Below, piece after piece: positions 44,034 to 55,100 of a stretch of 64,000 bases of DNA. The first letter of the stretch is position 1. Each line of letters starts with the position of its first letter. The notes under the pieces are model-generated. The model made no database searches. It was given only the letters and a program-made list of their open reading frames with translations, and was not told the DNA's origin. Location of the stretch: the NCBI GenBank assembly GCA_964036315.1, contig OZ038509.1, positions 23,923,152 through 23,987,151 of the forward strand, in the 5' to 3' direction. Source of the DNA: Acanthosepion esculentum (taxonomy: Eukaryota > Mollusca > Cephalopoda > Sepiida > Sepiidae). The translations under genes and the position numbers were made by a program.

Positions 44034-44650
44034 CTATACTAAGTTAAATTTAAGACGATGCTTACAGTTAACTGTTAGTTCATATCTTTGATTTAAAAGA
44101 TCAGTCTTATTTTTAAATCTAATTATTTCAAGTTTCTCGTTAAGGCATAAGTAACACGGGGCATATAGTGAGTTACATGTCCGGGCCTTTCTAATTAATT
44201 TCCATTTAACCTTAGGTGTTTTATTTTTCTCTTTTAGACTCCAAAAGTATTTGGATAATGAAGTCATATATTTATAGTTACTATTATTAAAAGATTGCAG
44301 GTGACCCCGCCAGCGTTCCTTGAATGGTCTCATGGTGCAACCTATGTAGAATTTCTTTATATTTGGATTTTCTAGTGTTGATATAGTACTGAGATAAACT
44401 ACAGAGCTAGTTAAACAGTTATTATTTAGTGGACAATTATTGGGATTCCTGCAGTTACATGATTTATTATTTGTGTCATTTTGCTTAATGTTGCTATGTG
44501 CAACCTTGTGGGTTGTCATGCTCTCCGAATTTATATACTTGCTGAATATACTATTGTTATGTTTTTTAATTATTTTTTCTAGGTTATCAGCACAACTATA
44601 GCTTAACTTAAGAGTATTAGAGTTAAATATTTTACTGAGTGTATTTTACT
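44034..44650 (-). mobile_element. Penelope-like element, GIY-YIG endonuclease end
   Basis: From 44650 down, the reading begins NTLKLSYSCADNLEKIIKKH, typical of the RT-endonuclease linker of Penelope-like proteins. A Cys cluster (CNCRNPNNCPLNNNC) follows, then a GIY-YIG core (VVYLSTIS, KKFYIGCTMRPFKERWRGHL) and the end LLNQRYELTVNCKHRLKFNL. The RT part is missing beyond a stop near 44650. This subfamily is clearly different from the one at 15832-17134. Confidence 0.85.

Positions 44651-44655
<5 letters not shown>

Positions 44656-44704
<49 letters not shown>
44656..44704. repeat. (TA)n microsatellite
   Basis: TA run at the truncated edge of the Penelope-like fragment. Confidence 0.96.
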
Positions 44705-44707
<3 letters not shown>

Positions 44708-44822
44708 AAAACAACTGAAAAGTTGCAAATTAAAAAAAATTGAATTGAATGTTTTTTTTGTGAAAGTATTTATTTATATATATATTTGATATTTCAGAAA
44801 GTATACGTGGCTTCTCATTATG

Positions 44823-44823
<1 letters not shown>

Positions 44824-44866
<43 letters not shown>
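44824..44866. repeat. (TA)n microsatellite
   Basis: TA run bordering the foldback element. Confidence 0.96.
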
Positions 44867-44869
<3 letters not shown>

Positions 44870-45200
44870 TAACATTCTTTTTATAGATACAAGTATTTAA
44901 GTAAATGTTCTGTTTTATAATAAACAGTATGTCCGAGAAATTTTCATAGAAAATATTCGTCCTCCGACAGGATTCGAACCTGTATCCTATACGGAACATT
45001 TACCGGCCTGTATAGGATACACGTTCGAATCCTGTCGGTGGACGAATATTTTCTATGAAAATTTCTCGGACATTCAGGCCGGTAAATGTTGTTTAATACT
45101 GTTTATTATAAACAGAGCATTTACTTAAATATTTGTATCTATAAAAAGAATGTTAAACATAAAAATGTCTTTAAATAATTGTCGGACATTGTCCATTTCA
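44867..45200. mobile_element. Foldback element, tRNA 3'-half palindrome
   Basis: The arms match those of the element at 8756-9080. Here the centre is not a whole tRNA but two inverted copies of its 3' half (cgacaggattcgaacctgta at 44965 and tacacgttcgaatcctgtcg at 45018). These are separated by aacatttaccggcctg. That spacer is exactly the block missing from the left arm, where aacagtat joins gtccgagaaa directly. Confidence 0.8.
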
Positions 45201-45235
45201 TAATATATATTATATATATATTATAATTTAAAAAA

Positions 45236-45591
45236 AGAACAGTAAGATATATAATCCGGTGTTCTTATTGATATTTTTATTTTTACAAAACAGTGCTCAA
45301 TGTAAATTTACAGAGCATAAATATTATAAATTAACAGATTTAAAATATGGTTTCTTCGCTACACAGGAATTACCATGATTCAAAAATCGAAGCTAAAAAC
45401 TTCAAATTTAATTATATAATTATATCTTAAGTTTTTAGCTCGGTTATTGAAACATGGTAATTCCTGTGTAGCGAAGAAACCATATTTTAAATCAGTTAAT
45501 TTATAATTTAATTATTAAATTTTTAAGTTTTTAGCTTCGGTTTTTGAAACTTGGTAATTGCTGCGTAGCGAAGAAACTATATTTTGAATCA

Positions 45592-45673
<82 letters not shown>

Positions 45674-45800
45674 AAAAAGAAATAACAATAAGATATATAA
45701 ACCGGTGTTCTTATTGATATTTTTATTTTTACAAAACAGTGCTCAATGTAAATTTACAGAGCATAAATATTATAAATTAACTGATTTAAAATGATTTAAT
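45236..45800. repeat. Nested inverted and direct repeats
   Basis: A 115-bp segment (aatccggtgttcttattg to gatttaaaat) occurs directly at 45247-45357 and 45700-45795. Between them, 45333-45418 and 45427-45502 are inverted arms (gatttaaaatatggtttctt, aagctaaaaactt), with a further partial direct copy at 45523-45594 and a TA tract at 45593-45667. Confidence 0.8.
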
Positions 45801-46140
45801 GATTTTTTTAACGCGAATGAGTTCGAACTTTTATTGTCGATACATTCCAAAACAGTAGGTTTTGTCAGAATTTCTTTGTTATTTTCGAATTAAGCATTTA
45901 CAGCGAAATATAAATATTCGGCAATTTTTTAATTACATATTTAGCGCGGGGCTTAAAAAGCAAATTACCCAATCTTAATTTCTACGATTCCTCCATTCGA
46001 TCTGGATGTCAAAATATTTTGTGCTGGCAAAAGTGATCTAAAATTTTCGAATTAACGTGTCACCCGGATGTAAGTTATTTTTATTATGTTTTTGGAAGCA
46101 GCGGAATTTATTTTAAAATACCGAGTAATCGTCAAGGATA
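45800..46140. other. No gene seen
   Basis: AT-rich sequence without recognised repeats. Confidence 0.4.
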
Positions 46141-46149
46141 ACTATATGC

Positions 46150-46335
46150 TACACATACCCAAAGAAGGCCGGAGAATGCATCGGTCAAAACGTTACGTTC
46201 CAAATAACAAGGATTAATCGAATTATGGTGGTACTTCATATGAAAAATTCAGACAGTATCTCGGAAGGCCACAGAACGTACCGGGCGAAATGTATTGATC
46301 AAAACAAGAGAAATGAGGATAATTATCCAGGTTTA
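46150..46335 (+). repeat. Two decayed repeat H units
   Basis: aaagaaggccggagaatgca, then tcaaaacgttacg, and again ctcggaaggccacagaacg with cgggcgaaatgtattg. They are followed by gaaatgaggataattatcc, the family's conserved end. Confidence 0.55.
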
Positions 46336-46493
46336 TTTATTAAATATCAATTGTATTTTTGGCGAAATCTTTCTTGGGTTGAAAATGATTTCGAAGGCGA
46401 TTTTCGGTTTATTTTCGAAAATAATTTTGAAAGCGATTTTAGTTAAATTGCTCTGTGTAATAGACAAATTATTTCCTTGAAATGTCAAAAGCT

Positions 46494-46531
46494 ATCTATC
46501 TATCTATCTATCTACACACGCACACACACAC

Positions 46532-46586
<55 letters not shown>
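46494..46586. repeat. CTAT, CA and TA microsatellite
   Basis: Three adjoining simple tracts. Confidence 0.95.
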
Positions 46587-46589
<3 letters not shown>

Positions 46590-47840
46590 TCTTTTCTTGC
46601 ACCTTTCACTTGTGGAACTCTATTCTGGCTTCTGGTTTGGTTTGATTTGGTTTCTTTTGTTTTACGGCATATCAACTTCAATGGCGTATTTAATGCCGAC
46701 AAGATTTTTATTGCTGGCAATAATTTTTCCAAAAATGTCCTGCTGGTAATATATATTTTTTTCCGAAAATGTATTTGCTGGTAATACATTTTTCTTTCAA
46801 AAATGCATTGCTGGTAACATTTTTTTCCTTTAAAAATGTATTTCTGGTAATATTTCTTTTTTCAAAAATGTATTCCTGGTAATATTTCTTTTTTCAAAAA
46901 TGTATTCCTGGTAATAATATTTCCTTCAAAAATTCATTGCTAGTCATAATATTTTACAAAAAAGTATTGCTGATATTAAAACCATTTTTTACACTTTCAC
47001 AGTGTTTTGACCCCAGTTTGGAGAGGGCTCAACTATTTGCCCATAGCTGGGACCCTAACAGGTGCTACCACTCAAGGTCAGTATGAACGTAGGAACACCA
47101 GCAATTAAAAGGTGGTTCCACGCACCTCAAAACCTCCTGATCAGATATCTTGTTGTCGTATGTAGTTAATCGTTATACCCAGGACGCGGATGTAGTTTAT
47201 CGTCTTACCCAGGACGCGGATGTAGTTTATCGTCTTACCCAGGACTCGGATGTAGTTTATTGTCATACCCAGGACGTTCTGGCTTCTGGCTTCCCTGCCA
47301 CGTACAATCTTCAAAAATCTAAAAACAACGCTATCTTCTATCTCCCTGAGACCTTTTCTTTTATTGTCCTTTCTCCTCAATAAAGTTTTCTCGTATTCTT
47401 TCACGCTCAGTAACACCTTACGGCATTACAGACGTGCTGTCGCCTCCTCCAGTCTTTTTTACAAATACTTTTACGGTAATTGCTCCGAAGAGCTGCATTC
47501 GCTGGTTCCCAAACTTCATGAATTTAAGCGTTCTACTAGGCTGGCATCTCGCTCTCACCCTTTCACTGTCGAAACTTAAATGTAGCCGTCTCTTCTACTT
47601 CAATAGCTTCATTTCTCACACTTCTCGCCTGTAGAACTCCTTCCCCTCTTCCTGTTTCCCTGATAGCTATAATCTCCAACTATTCAAATGTAATGTCAAT
47701 CGACGTCTCCAGATACCCTGATCTATCCCCTAACCTTCTCTTCATCCTTTCCTCTATCACTCCTATTTGCTCTCGCTCCAACTCTCTGTAACCCCTTGCG
47801 TGCTAGTGGCTTCCCACCTTGCTTGGGGTGAAACGCTTAT
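46587..47840 (+). mobile_element. LINE C-terminal tail (type D), split by an insertion
   Basis: The LINE part is 46587-46635 plus 47290-47840. The left side reads CGTLFW.. in one frame and LWNS in the proper one (cacttgtggaactctattct), resuming as GFPATYNLQKSKNN. A second unit has RRAVASSSLFYKYFYGNCSE followed by ELHSLVPKLHEFKRSTRLAS, then the 3' untranslated part with gtaaccccttgcgtgc and ttgcttggggtgaaacg. This is the end of a jockey/CR1-like protein. It is also the sequence from which the 52-64 kb satellite monomer derives. Confidence 0.75.
46636..47276 (+). mobile_element. Family P retroposon with 13-bp target duplication
   Basis: The copy has a T-rich head, several 'attgctggtaat..tttttcaaaaatgta' interior units, the conserved core and a tail with about four 'ggatgtagtttatcgtctta' units. 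It interrupts the LINE tail, whose bases ttctggcttctgg stand on both sides (46623-46635 and 47277-47289). This gives exact boundaries and a length of 641 bp. Confidence 0.9.
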
Positions 47841-47844
47841 TAGA

Positions 47845-48600
47845 AAAAATTTTTTTCAATTATAGCCTTGTTTGGGCCGAAATGATTTTTAAAAAAGGGA
47901 GTTAAATCAACAACGATTAGTCATTATAAAAATCAAAGAAGCAAAATATCATCGTAGACGATTTCAGTTTCCGCTTTGATTTATTTTAACAGAACTGAAT
48001 CTCTTAATGTGAAGACATTTGTAGATTGCAAGACATGCCGTCAAAATTCTTGTCTTCCGTCTGACTTCTTTTTCTTTCTTACTTTCTCATTTATCATGGC
48101 GTCACGACATTTTTATATTTGAGACTGTCAAACGGCAACCTTTAGTCATATAAACTATTTTCATTTGTCTAGAAAGACGAGTTCTCAACCAGCCAACAAG
48201 TGTCTATCTATTCAGCCTGAGAGAATTCTTTACAACGATGTAAACTTGATATTTACATTTTTTAGTGGGTTATTCTAGGATTGTTTATTGCCGTATAACT
48301 CGTGTAAAAGTCGTGTTCTATTTTCACTAATGTCCAGTTTTATATGGCGACGTCTTTCTTGACACAGGTGTTCATAAAATATCCAAAAGGATAGTTTGGT
48401 AAGTTAGCATAAATTAAATTTTTGTACTTCTTGAGTGATGTGGGATTTTAATATGTTTTATTTATTCATCTGTTGTATTCATTATTGTTTTAATTAATCA
48501 GTAATTGTTATTTCATTAGTGAATCTGAGAAACATTCAATCACTTGTTGATATCGCTTAATGATAAGTGGGCTACACTTGACGTTGGCTGTCTTCAAATG
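47845..48600. other. No gene seen
   Basis: Mostly AT-rich. At 48290-48312 a short string (ccgtataactcgtgtaaaag) resembles the end of the MITE at 50834-51026. Confidence 0.4.
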
Positions 48601-48639
48601 GATGTTTGAATTTTTTATATTTTTTACAGTAAGGTTCAC

Positions 48640-49130
48640 CCTGCACAAGGCCCGGGGTTCACTCGAGGTAGAGGGTGGCACTTGAGGTAGAGAGCGGCCA
48701 TTTGAGGTAGAGGGGGCTACTTGAAGTAGAGGGGGCACTTGAGGTAGAGGGGGGCACTTGAGGTAGAGGGGCACGAGGTAGAGAGGGGCACCTTAGGTAG
48801 ACTTGTCCACTCGAGGTAGAGGGGGCCACTTGAGGTAGAGGGGGGCTGCTTGAGGTAGAGAGGGGCCATTTGAGGTAGAGGGGGCACTTGAGGTAGAGAG
48901 GGACACCTTAGGTAGACGGGTTCACTCGAGGTAGAGGGGGCCACTTGAGGTAGAGGGGGGCTACTTGAGGTAGAGAGGAACCTGTTGTAGAGGGGAGCAC
49001 TCAAGGCAGAGGGGGATACTCGTGGTAGAGGAGAGTCAGTTGAGGTAGAGGGGGCTACTCGAGGTAGAGGGGGGCCACTCCCGGTAGAGGGGTCACTTGA
49101 GGCAGAGGGTGGCCACTTGAGGTAGAGGGT
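48640..49130. repeat. GC-rich minisatellite (about 20-bp unit)
   Basis: About 24 diverged units of cacttgaggtagaggggg type. It begins where the LINE tail on the minus strand reads SCNPLPQ, so the unit appears to have grown from LINE tail sequence. The open frames of P, S, L and Q are products of the repeat. Confidence 0.93.
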
Positions 49131-49275
49131 TACAAGAAGTGCAAGAGAAGAAAGCATAGAATGCACACTTAAATCTAACCATTTCAACTGTAAAATGATG
49201 AGACCTAACTGCTAATCTAGTACTGCGCTTAAATTCGTTAAATCGAGGAAGCAAATAGGAAAGCTCATCATACAA
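49131..49275 (-). mobile_element. LINE C-terminal tail fragment (type D)
   Basis: The minus strand reads DELSYLLPRFNEFKRSTRLA and then VRSHHFTVE, the same protein end as at 47480-47579. It runs straight into the minisatellite. Confidence 0.75.
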
Positions 49276-49379
49276 TTACCTTGAAAAGATTAGGGAAACT
49301 ATTTATTTTTTAAAAAAAACTTGAAGATAAACGTTATACTGATTGAATTCCTGGGATGACGAGTTATCTTTATATACTC

Positions 49380-49470
49380 GATTTATGTTCAGACTATGAT
49401 CCTCATTTTTGTTGTTATCACAACATTTCGGTCGCTGTGCTCTTCGGCCTTCATCAGGCTATTTTCACGA
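49380..49470 (-). repeat. Repeat H copy with hammerhead-like core
   Basis: On the minus strand CTGATGA (49457-49451) is followed by aggccgaagagcacagcgac c and then GAAA (49429-49426). Next comes TGTTGT-gata-ACAACA, which can pair. These are the conserved blocks of a hammerhead ribozyme, but an extra A after CTGATGA and no clear cleavage triplet make activity doubtful. Confidence 0.5.
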
Positions 49471-49589
49471 CCCTTTGTGCTCTCCTTGATTGATAAGACC
49501 AGTGGAACTTGCTTCTTGTTTTATACAGTGCTATTCAACCTGTACAGGCCTGAGAGCCTCTCAAGATAGATAGAGGGTTACGTTAGGAA

Positions 49590-49905
49590 GCAGTTTGTAT
49601 GGATTGGAGAGGAAGATAACGGTTAACCATAGACTTGAACAGATTGAGCTAGTAGTGATCGGGGGAAAACATCCTCTTGGGAGTCGGTTCCACAGCGGTT
49701 CGCGGGAAGAAACTGGTTTAGCGGAAGTTACTTCTCACAAATGGCATACGGAGGGAATGGGGTGGTTTGTTACTATGTAAGTGGCTTGGCAGGTTCTAGC
49801 CGTGAAGGTTAGGCCTGGCGAAACCAAGGAATGTAGTTCTTCCAAGCACTTTTCATGTAATTAGCGATAGAGTAGTGAGAGGCTTGCCACATCTTGCCTC
49901 TGGTC
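49590..49905 (-). mobile_element. LINE C-terminal tail fragment (type C)
   Basis: The minus strand reads EELHSLVSPGLTFTARTCQA and, after a stop, LWNRLPRGCFPPITTSSI. It is followed on its 3' side by repeat H at 49470-49380. Confidence 0.7.
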
Positions 49906-49949
49906 AGCATATTAATATATAGATATATTCACAGGAAGAAAGACCTCTA

Positions 49950-50330
49950 CCCGTGTTTCATCGATTACATAAAGATATTTGACAAGGTACAACACGAAGA
50001 ACTATTTGAAGTACTAGAGAAGCTTGATTTACACAGGAAATATATTTGAGTAATCCGCAAATCGCGGATAAGCAACGGATTTAGTGATGACACAAAATTA
50101 AAATGCGGGTTACGACGAGGATGTTTTCTTCACTAGATTTATTTAACCTGTTCACCAAGGCAATCCTAACAGAACGAGAAGACGTAACAGGTTTTATTAT
50201 TGGCGGTTGGCACTTTAACAATATAACATACGTGAATGTCACCGTGTTGATAGCGGACCGGGAAAGAAGACAAGGAGGAAAAGGAAAACACGACTAAAGG
50301 AATAAAGAAAATAGAATGCATTGTTTTCAG
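49950..50330 (+). mobile_element. LINE reverse transcriptase fragment (RTE-like), mutated active site
   Basis: CFIDYIKIFDKVQHEELFEV is motif A. After frame breaks, LRRGCF and TGFIIGGWHFNNITYVNVTV follow, the latter lining up with GFVIGGHNLNNIRYADDT at 33.5 kb. The catalytic YADD has become YVNV. It continues to KKIECIVFSQRN. Confidence 0.75.
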
Positions 50331-50339
50331 CCAAAGAAA

Positions 50340-50560
50340 CAGTAAAAAAAAATTTAATTCTGAATTGGGGATATCAAAAAAAAGCATTTGCAGATATTTA
50401 ATGGCTACTTCTAAAGAAAAACGATACCAAAGGTTTAAAATTAATTCCAAAAACTGAAAAATCTTTCTTAAAGCTTTTATTTAGGTTTTAATTCCAATAG
50501 ATTAAATTTAATATTTCCAATAAGCAAAATACGTTACTGTATTTCAAAACGAATTTAAAT
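50340..50560. other. No gene seen
   Basis: AT-rich sequence 3' of the LINE fragment. Confidence 0.4.
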
Positions 50561-50562
50561 TG

Positions 50563-50745
50563 ATTAGAATTAATTTTAATGGTTGATTTTAATCTTATTT
50601 ACAATTAATTTTAATGGCTGATTTTAATAATATTTACAATTAATTTTAATGACTGATTTTAATCATATTCACAATTAATTTTAATGGCTGATTTTAAGCA
50701 TATTTACAATTAATCTTAATGGCTGATTTTAAGCATATTTACAAT
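50563..50745. repeat. 36-bp minisatellite (5 copies)
   Basis: The unit is aattaattttaatggctgat, then tttaatcatatttac. Confidence 0.9.
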
Positions 50746-50833
50746 TCTCTGAACACAACGTAATTCTCCCTATTAAAAATCTTTTAAAAATAAAATGTAC
50801 TTCTCTGAAACTTTATTTGAGAAAGTTTAATTA

Positions 50834-51026
50834 CCGTATAACCTCGTGTATCATTCGACCACTGAAGACGTAATTTTGAAGCTAATTTAACTACAGTAAA
50901 TGGATATATAGTTTGGTCAACAACGTAGCCAGGGCCAGTAGTACATATGCTAGTTTTATATTTTGTGTATGATGCGACCCTCTTAAAATTAGCTTCAAAA
51001 TTTGCATGATACGCGAGTATATACAG
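50834..51026. mobile_element. TA-flanked MITE, 193 bp
   Basis: Ends CCGTATAACCTCGTGTATCA and, complemented, CTGTATATACTCGCGTATCA are inverted copies. TA stands on both sides. A second inner inverted pair (ttttgaagctaattt / aaattagcttcaaaa) is present. No coding. Confidence 0.8.
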
Positions 51027-51039
51027 TACTAATTGATGC

Positions 51040-51300
51040 CATTACAATATAATAATAGATGCCATGAGTAAACTAGTATTAAGATACTGTTGGACATAAA
51101 ATGGGGGATCAGTTTTCTTTTGTTGCCAAATAATAAACTGATACCCCCCAAATGAATTACAATATAATTGATGCCATGAGTAAACTAGTATTAAGATTCT
51201 AGTGGACATAAAGTGGGGGATCAGTTTTATTTTGTTACCAAGTAATGAACTGACCCCCCGCCCCAAATGAATTACAATATAATTGATGCCATGAGTAATA
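51040..51300. repeat. Tandem pair of the 11.3 kb repeat, inverted
   Basis: Two copies of about 120 bp share gatgccatgagtaaactagt, attaaga and aagtgggggatcagtttt. They are the complement of the family at 11330-11665. Confidence 0.8.
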
Positions 51301-51429
51301 AAATAATCGAAAAATACTTTGGTCTTTCCTCTTAATAACTTTTTTTTTAGTTTTTGACGACAAAGTTTGGGTCATTTTTTCATCATGGTATGCTCATTTC
51401 TTTAGCGATTCTTTAGAGGTACCCAATTG

Positions 51430-51690
51430 TGTGGGTAGTCAATACACTCTTTATTATTATGTTCTTACTAATTTTCTTACTACTTGCACTATTTGCATTG
51501 GGACTATTGTCCTTATCTTCGTTGTTGTTAACTCAATGTTTCGTCTATTGTGTCCTCCGACTTTCATCAAATTGTATATCTACCTGGTTAACCTACAGAA
51601 CTGAACCTTTTATTTTATCTACGTGCGTAAATAAAGGCTGTAGTTCGGAAATCCCTGACGGTTACCTGGATCGTTAAACACCTAATGAAG
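51430..51690 (-). repeat. Repeat H copy
   Basis: On the minus strand TTGATGA, then aagtcggaggacacaatag, then ACGAAACATTG, and the conserved end gataaggacaatagtccc. It lies directly 3' of the minus-strand LINE tail that follows, as at 49.4 kb. Confidence 0.65.
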
Positions 51691-51694
51691 GCCG

Positions 51695-52015
51695 GCCTTA
51701 GGTTATGACTTGAAGCGGTAGCGATCGGTGAAGCGATTGCTCGTTCACCAAAGCAGCGGTTCCTGGGAATAAGCTGGCTGAATTGAAATTCTTTCTTACC
51801 AATGAAATACGAAGGAAATGAGGCTGATTCGGCTCCGTGGATATGGCATGAAGGCTTTTAGCTGTGAAGGTCTGAACTGGTGGAACTAACGAATGTGACA
51901 CGTCAAAATATTTTCTATTGAAATAGCGATTAAGTGGCAATAGCTTGCGAAGTTTCGTCTGGGGGAAAGTGGTTGTAGGGTGGAAAATACTTAATTCTCT
52001 ACAAGACTGCATCTG
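51695..52015 (-). mobile_element. LINE C-terminal tail fragment (type C)
   Basis: The minus strand reads RKLLPLNRYFNRKYFDVSHS, then LVPPVQTFTAKSLHAISTEP, and NFNSASLFPGTAAL. It is the longest open copy of this tail in the window. Confidence 0.7.
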
Positions 52016-52029
52016 ATCTGGTGCATCTG

Positions 52030-52140
52030 TAATATCTTTCGAAATTCTTGATTAAATAAAATGCAGAATCTGCAACGTTATTAGTCCTGACCTGGCATTT
52101 CGGCTTCAGTCGCTTTCTCACGACCACCGTAATATAGCCT
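52030..52140 (+). mobile_element. LINE tail (type D) remnant at the satellite edge
   Basis: The reading SPDLAFRLQSLSHDHRNIAS leads without a break into LCLFYKYFHGNCSEELSSLV of the first satellite monomer. Compare YRRAVASSSLFYKYFYGNCS at 47.44 kb. This is the non-amplified flank of the sequence that became the satellite. Confidence 0.75.
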
Positions 52141-55100
52141 CCCTCTGCCTTTTCTATAAATATTTTCATGGTAATTGTTCTGAGGAGCTTTCCTCTTTGG
52201 TACCTAGACTTTATGAATTGAAGCCATAATATAGCTTCCCTCTGCCTTTTCTATAAATATTTTCATGGTAATTGTTCTGATGAGCTTTCCTCTTTGGTAC
52301 CAAGACTTTATGAATTTAAGCCATAATATAGCTTCCCTCTGCCTTTTCTATAAATATTTTCATGCTAATTGTTCTGATGAGCTTTCCTCTTTGGTACCTA
52401 GACTTTATGAATTTAAGCCATAATATAGCTTCCCTCTGCCTTTCCTATAAATATTTTCATGGTAATTGTTCTGATGAGCTTTCCTCTTTGGTACCTAGAC
52501 TTTATGAATTTAAGCCAAAATATAGCTTCCCTCTGCCTTTTCTATCAATATTTTCATGGTAATTGTTCTGAGGAGCTTTCCTCTTTGGTACCTAGACTTT
52601 ATGAATTGAAGCCATAATATAGCTTCCCTCTGCCTTTTCTATCAATATTTTCATGGTAATTGTTCTGATGAGCTTTCCTCTTTGGTACCAAGACTTTATG
52701 AATTTAAGCCATAATATAGCTTCCCTCTGCCTTTTCTATAAATATTTTCATGCTAATTGTTCTGATGAGCTTTCCTCTTTGGTACCTAGACTTTATGAAT
52801 TTAAGCCATAATATAGCTTCCCTCTGCCTTTCCTATAAATATTTTCATGGTAATTGTTCTGATGAGCTTTCCTCTTTGGTACCTAGACTTTATGAATTTA
52901 AGCCATAATATAGCTTCCCTCTGCCTTTTCTATAAATATTTTCATGCTAATTGTTCTGATGAGCTTTCCTCTTTGGTACCTACACTTTATGAATTTAAGC
53001 CATAATATAGCTTCCCTCTGCCTTTTCTATAAATATTTTCATGGTAATTGTTCTGAGGAGCTTTCCTCTTTGGTACCTAGACTTTATGAATTGAAGCCAT
53101 AATATAGCTTCCCTCTGCCTTTTCTATAAATATTTTCATGGTAATTGTTCTGATGAGCTTTCCTCTTTGGTACCAAGACTTTATGAATTTAAGCCATAAT
53201 ATAGCTTCCCTCTGCCTTTTCTATAAATATTTTCATGCTAATTGTTCTGATGAGCTTTCCTCTTTGGTACCTAGACTTTATGAATTTAAGCCATAATATA
53301 GCTTCCCTCTGCCTTTCCTATAAATATTTTCATGGTAATTGTTCTGATGAGCTTTCCTCTTTGGTACCTAGACTTTATGAATTTAAGCCATAATATAGCT
53401 TCCCTCTGCCTTTTCTATCAATATTTTCATGGTAATTGTTCTGATGAGCTTTCCTCTTTGGTACCTAGACTTTATGAATTGAAGCCATAATATAGCTTCC
53501 CTCTGCCTTTTCTATAAATATTTTCATGGTAATTGTTCTGATGAGCTTTCCTCTTTGGTACCTAGACTTTATGAATTTAAGCCATAATATAGCTTCCCTC
53601 TGCCTTTTCTATAAATATTTTCAAGGTAATTGTTCTGATGAGCTTTCCTCTTTGGTACCTAGACTTTATGAATTTAAGCCATAATATAGCATCCCTCTGC
53701 CTTTCCTATAAATATTTTCATGGTAATTGTTCTGATGAGCTTTCCTCTTTGGTACCTAGACTTTATGAATTTAAGCCATAATATAGCTTCCCTCTGCCTT
53801 TTCTATAAATATTTTCATGGTAATTGTTCTGATGAGCTTTCCTCTTTGGAACCTAGACTTTATGAATTTAAGCCATAATATAGCTTCCCTCTGCCTCTTC
53901 TATCAATATTTTCATGGTAATTGTTCTGATGAGGTTTCCTCTTTGGTACCTAGACTTTATGAATTGAAGCCATAATATAGCTTCCCTCTGCCTTTTCTAT
54001 AAATATTTTCATGGTAATTGTTCTGATGAGCTTTCCTCTTTGGTACCTAGACTTTATGAAGTTAAGCCATAATATAGCTTCCCTCTGCCTTTTCTATAAA
54101 TATTTTCAAGGTAATTGTTCTGATGAGCTTTCCTCTTTGGTACCTAGACTTTATGAATTTAAGCCATAATATAGCTTCCCTCTGCCTTTTCTATAAATAT
54201 TTTCATGGTAATTGTTCTGATGAGCTTTCCTCTTTGGTACCTAGACTTTATGAATTTAAGCCATAATATAGCTTCCCTCTGCCTTTTCTATAAATATTTT
54301 CATGGTAATTGTTCTGATGAGCTTTCCTCTTTGGTACCTAGACTTTATGAATTTAAGCCATAATATAGCTTCCCTCTGCCATTTCTATAAATATTTTCAT
54401 GGTAATTGTTCTGATGAGCTTTCCTCTTTGGTACCTAGACTTTATGAATTTAAGCCATAATATAGCATCCCTCTGCCTTTCCTATAAATATTTTCATGGT
54501 AATTGTTCTGATGAGCTTTCCTCTTTGGTACCTAGACTTTATGAATTTAAGCCATAATATAGCTTCCCTCTGCCTTTGCTATAAATATTTTCATGGTAAT
54601 TGTTCTGATGAGCTTTCCTCTTTGGTACCTAGACTTTATGAATTTAAGCCATAATATAGCTTCCCTCTGCCTTTTCTATAAATATTTTCATGGTAATTGT
54701 TCTGATGAGCTTTCCTCTTTGGTACCTAGACTTTATGAATTGAAGCCATAATATAGCTTCCCTCTGCCTTTTCTATAAATATTTTCATGGTAATTGTTCT
54801 GATGAGCTTTCCTCTTTGGTACCTAGACTTTATGAATTTAAGCCATAATATAGCTTCCCTCTGCCTTTCCTATAAATATTTTCATGGTAATTGTTCTGAT
54901 GAGCTTTCCTCTTTGGTACCTAGACTTTATGAATTTAAGCCATAATATAGCTTCCCTCTGCCTTTTCTATCAATATTTTCATGGTAATTGTTCTGATGAG
55001 CATTCCTCTTTGGTACCTAGACTTTATGAATTTAAGCCATAATATAGCTTCCCTCTGCCTTTTCTATAAATATTTTCATGGTAATTGTTCTGATGAGCTT

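Noticed and set aside
47364..47634. Two overlapping plus-strand frames as host genes
   Set aside because: They are the C-terminal tail and 3' region of a LINE.
48508..49187. Proline/serine-rich protein on the minus strand
   Set aside because: It is the translation of a 20-bp minisatellite with no start or splice context.
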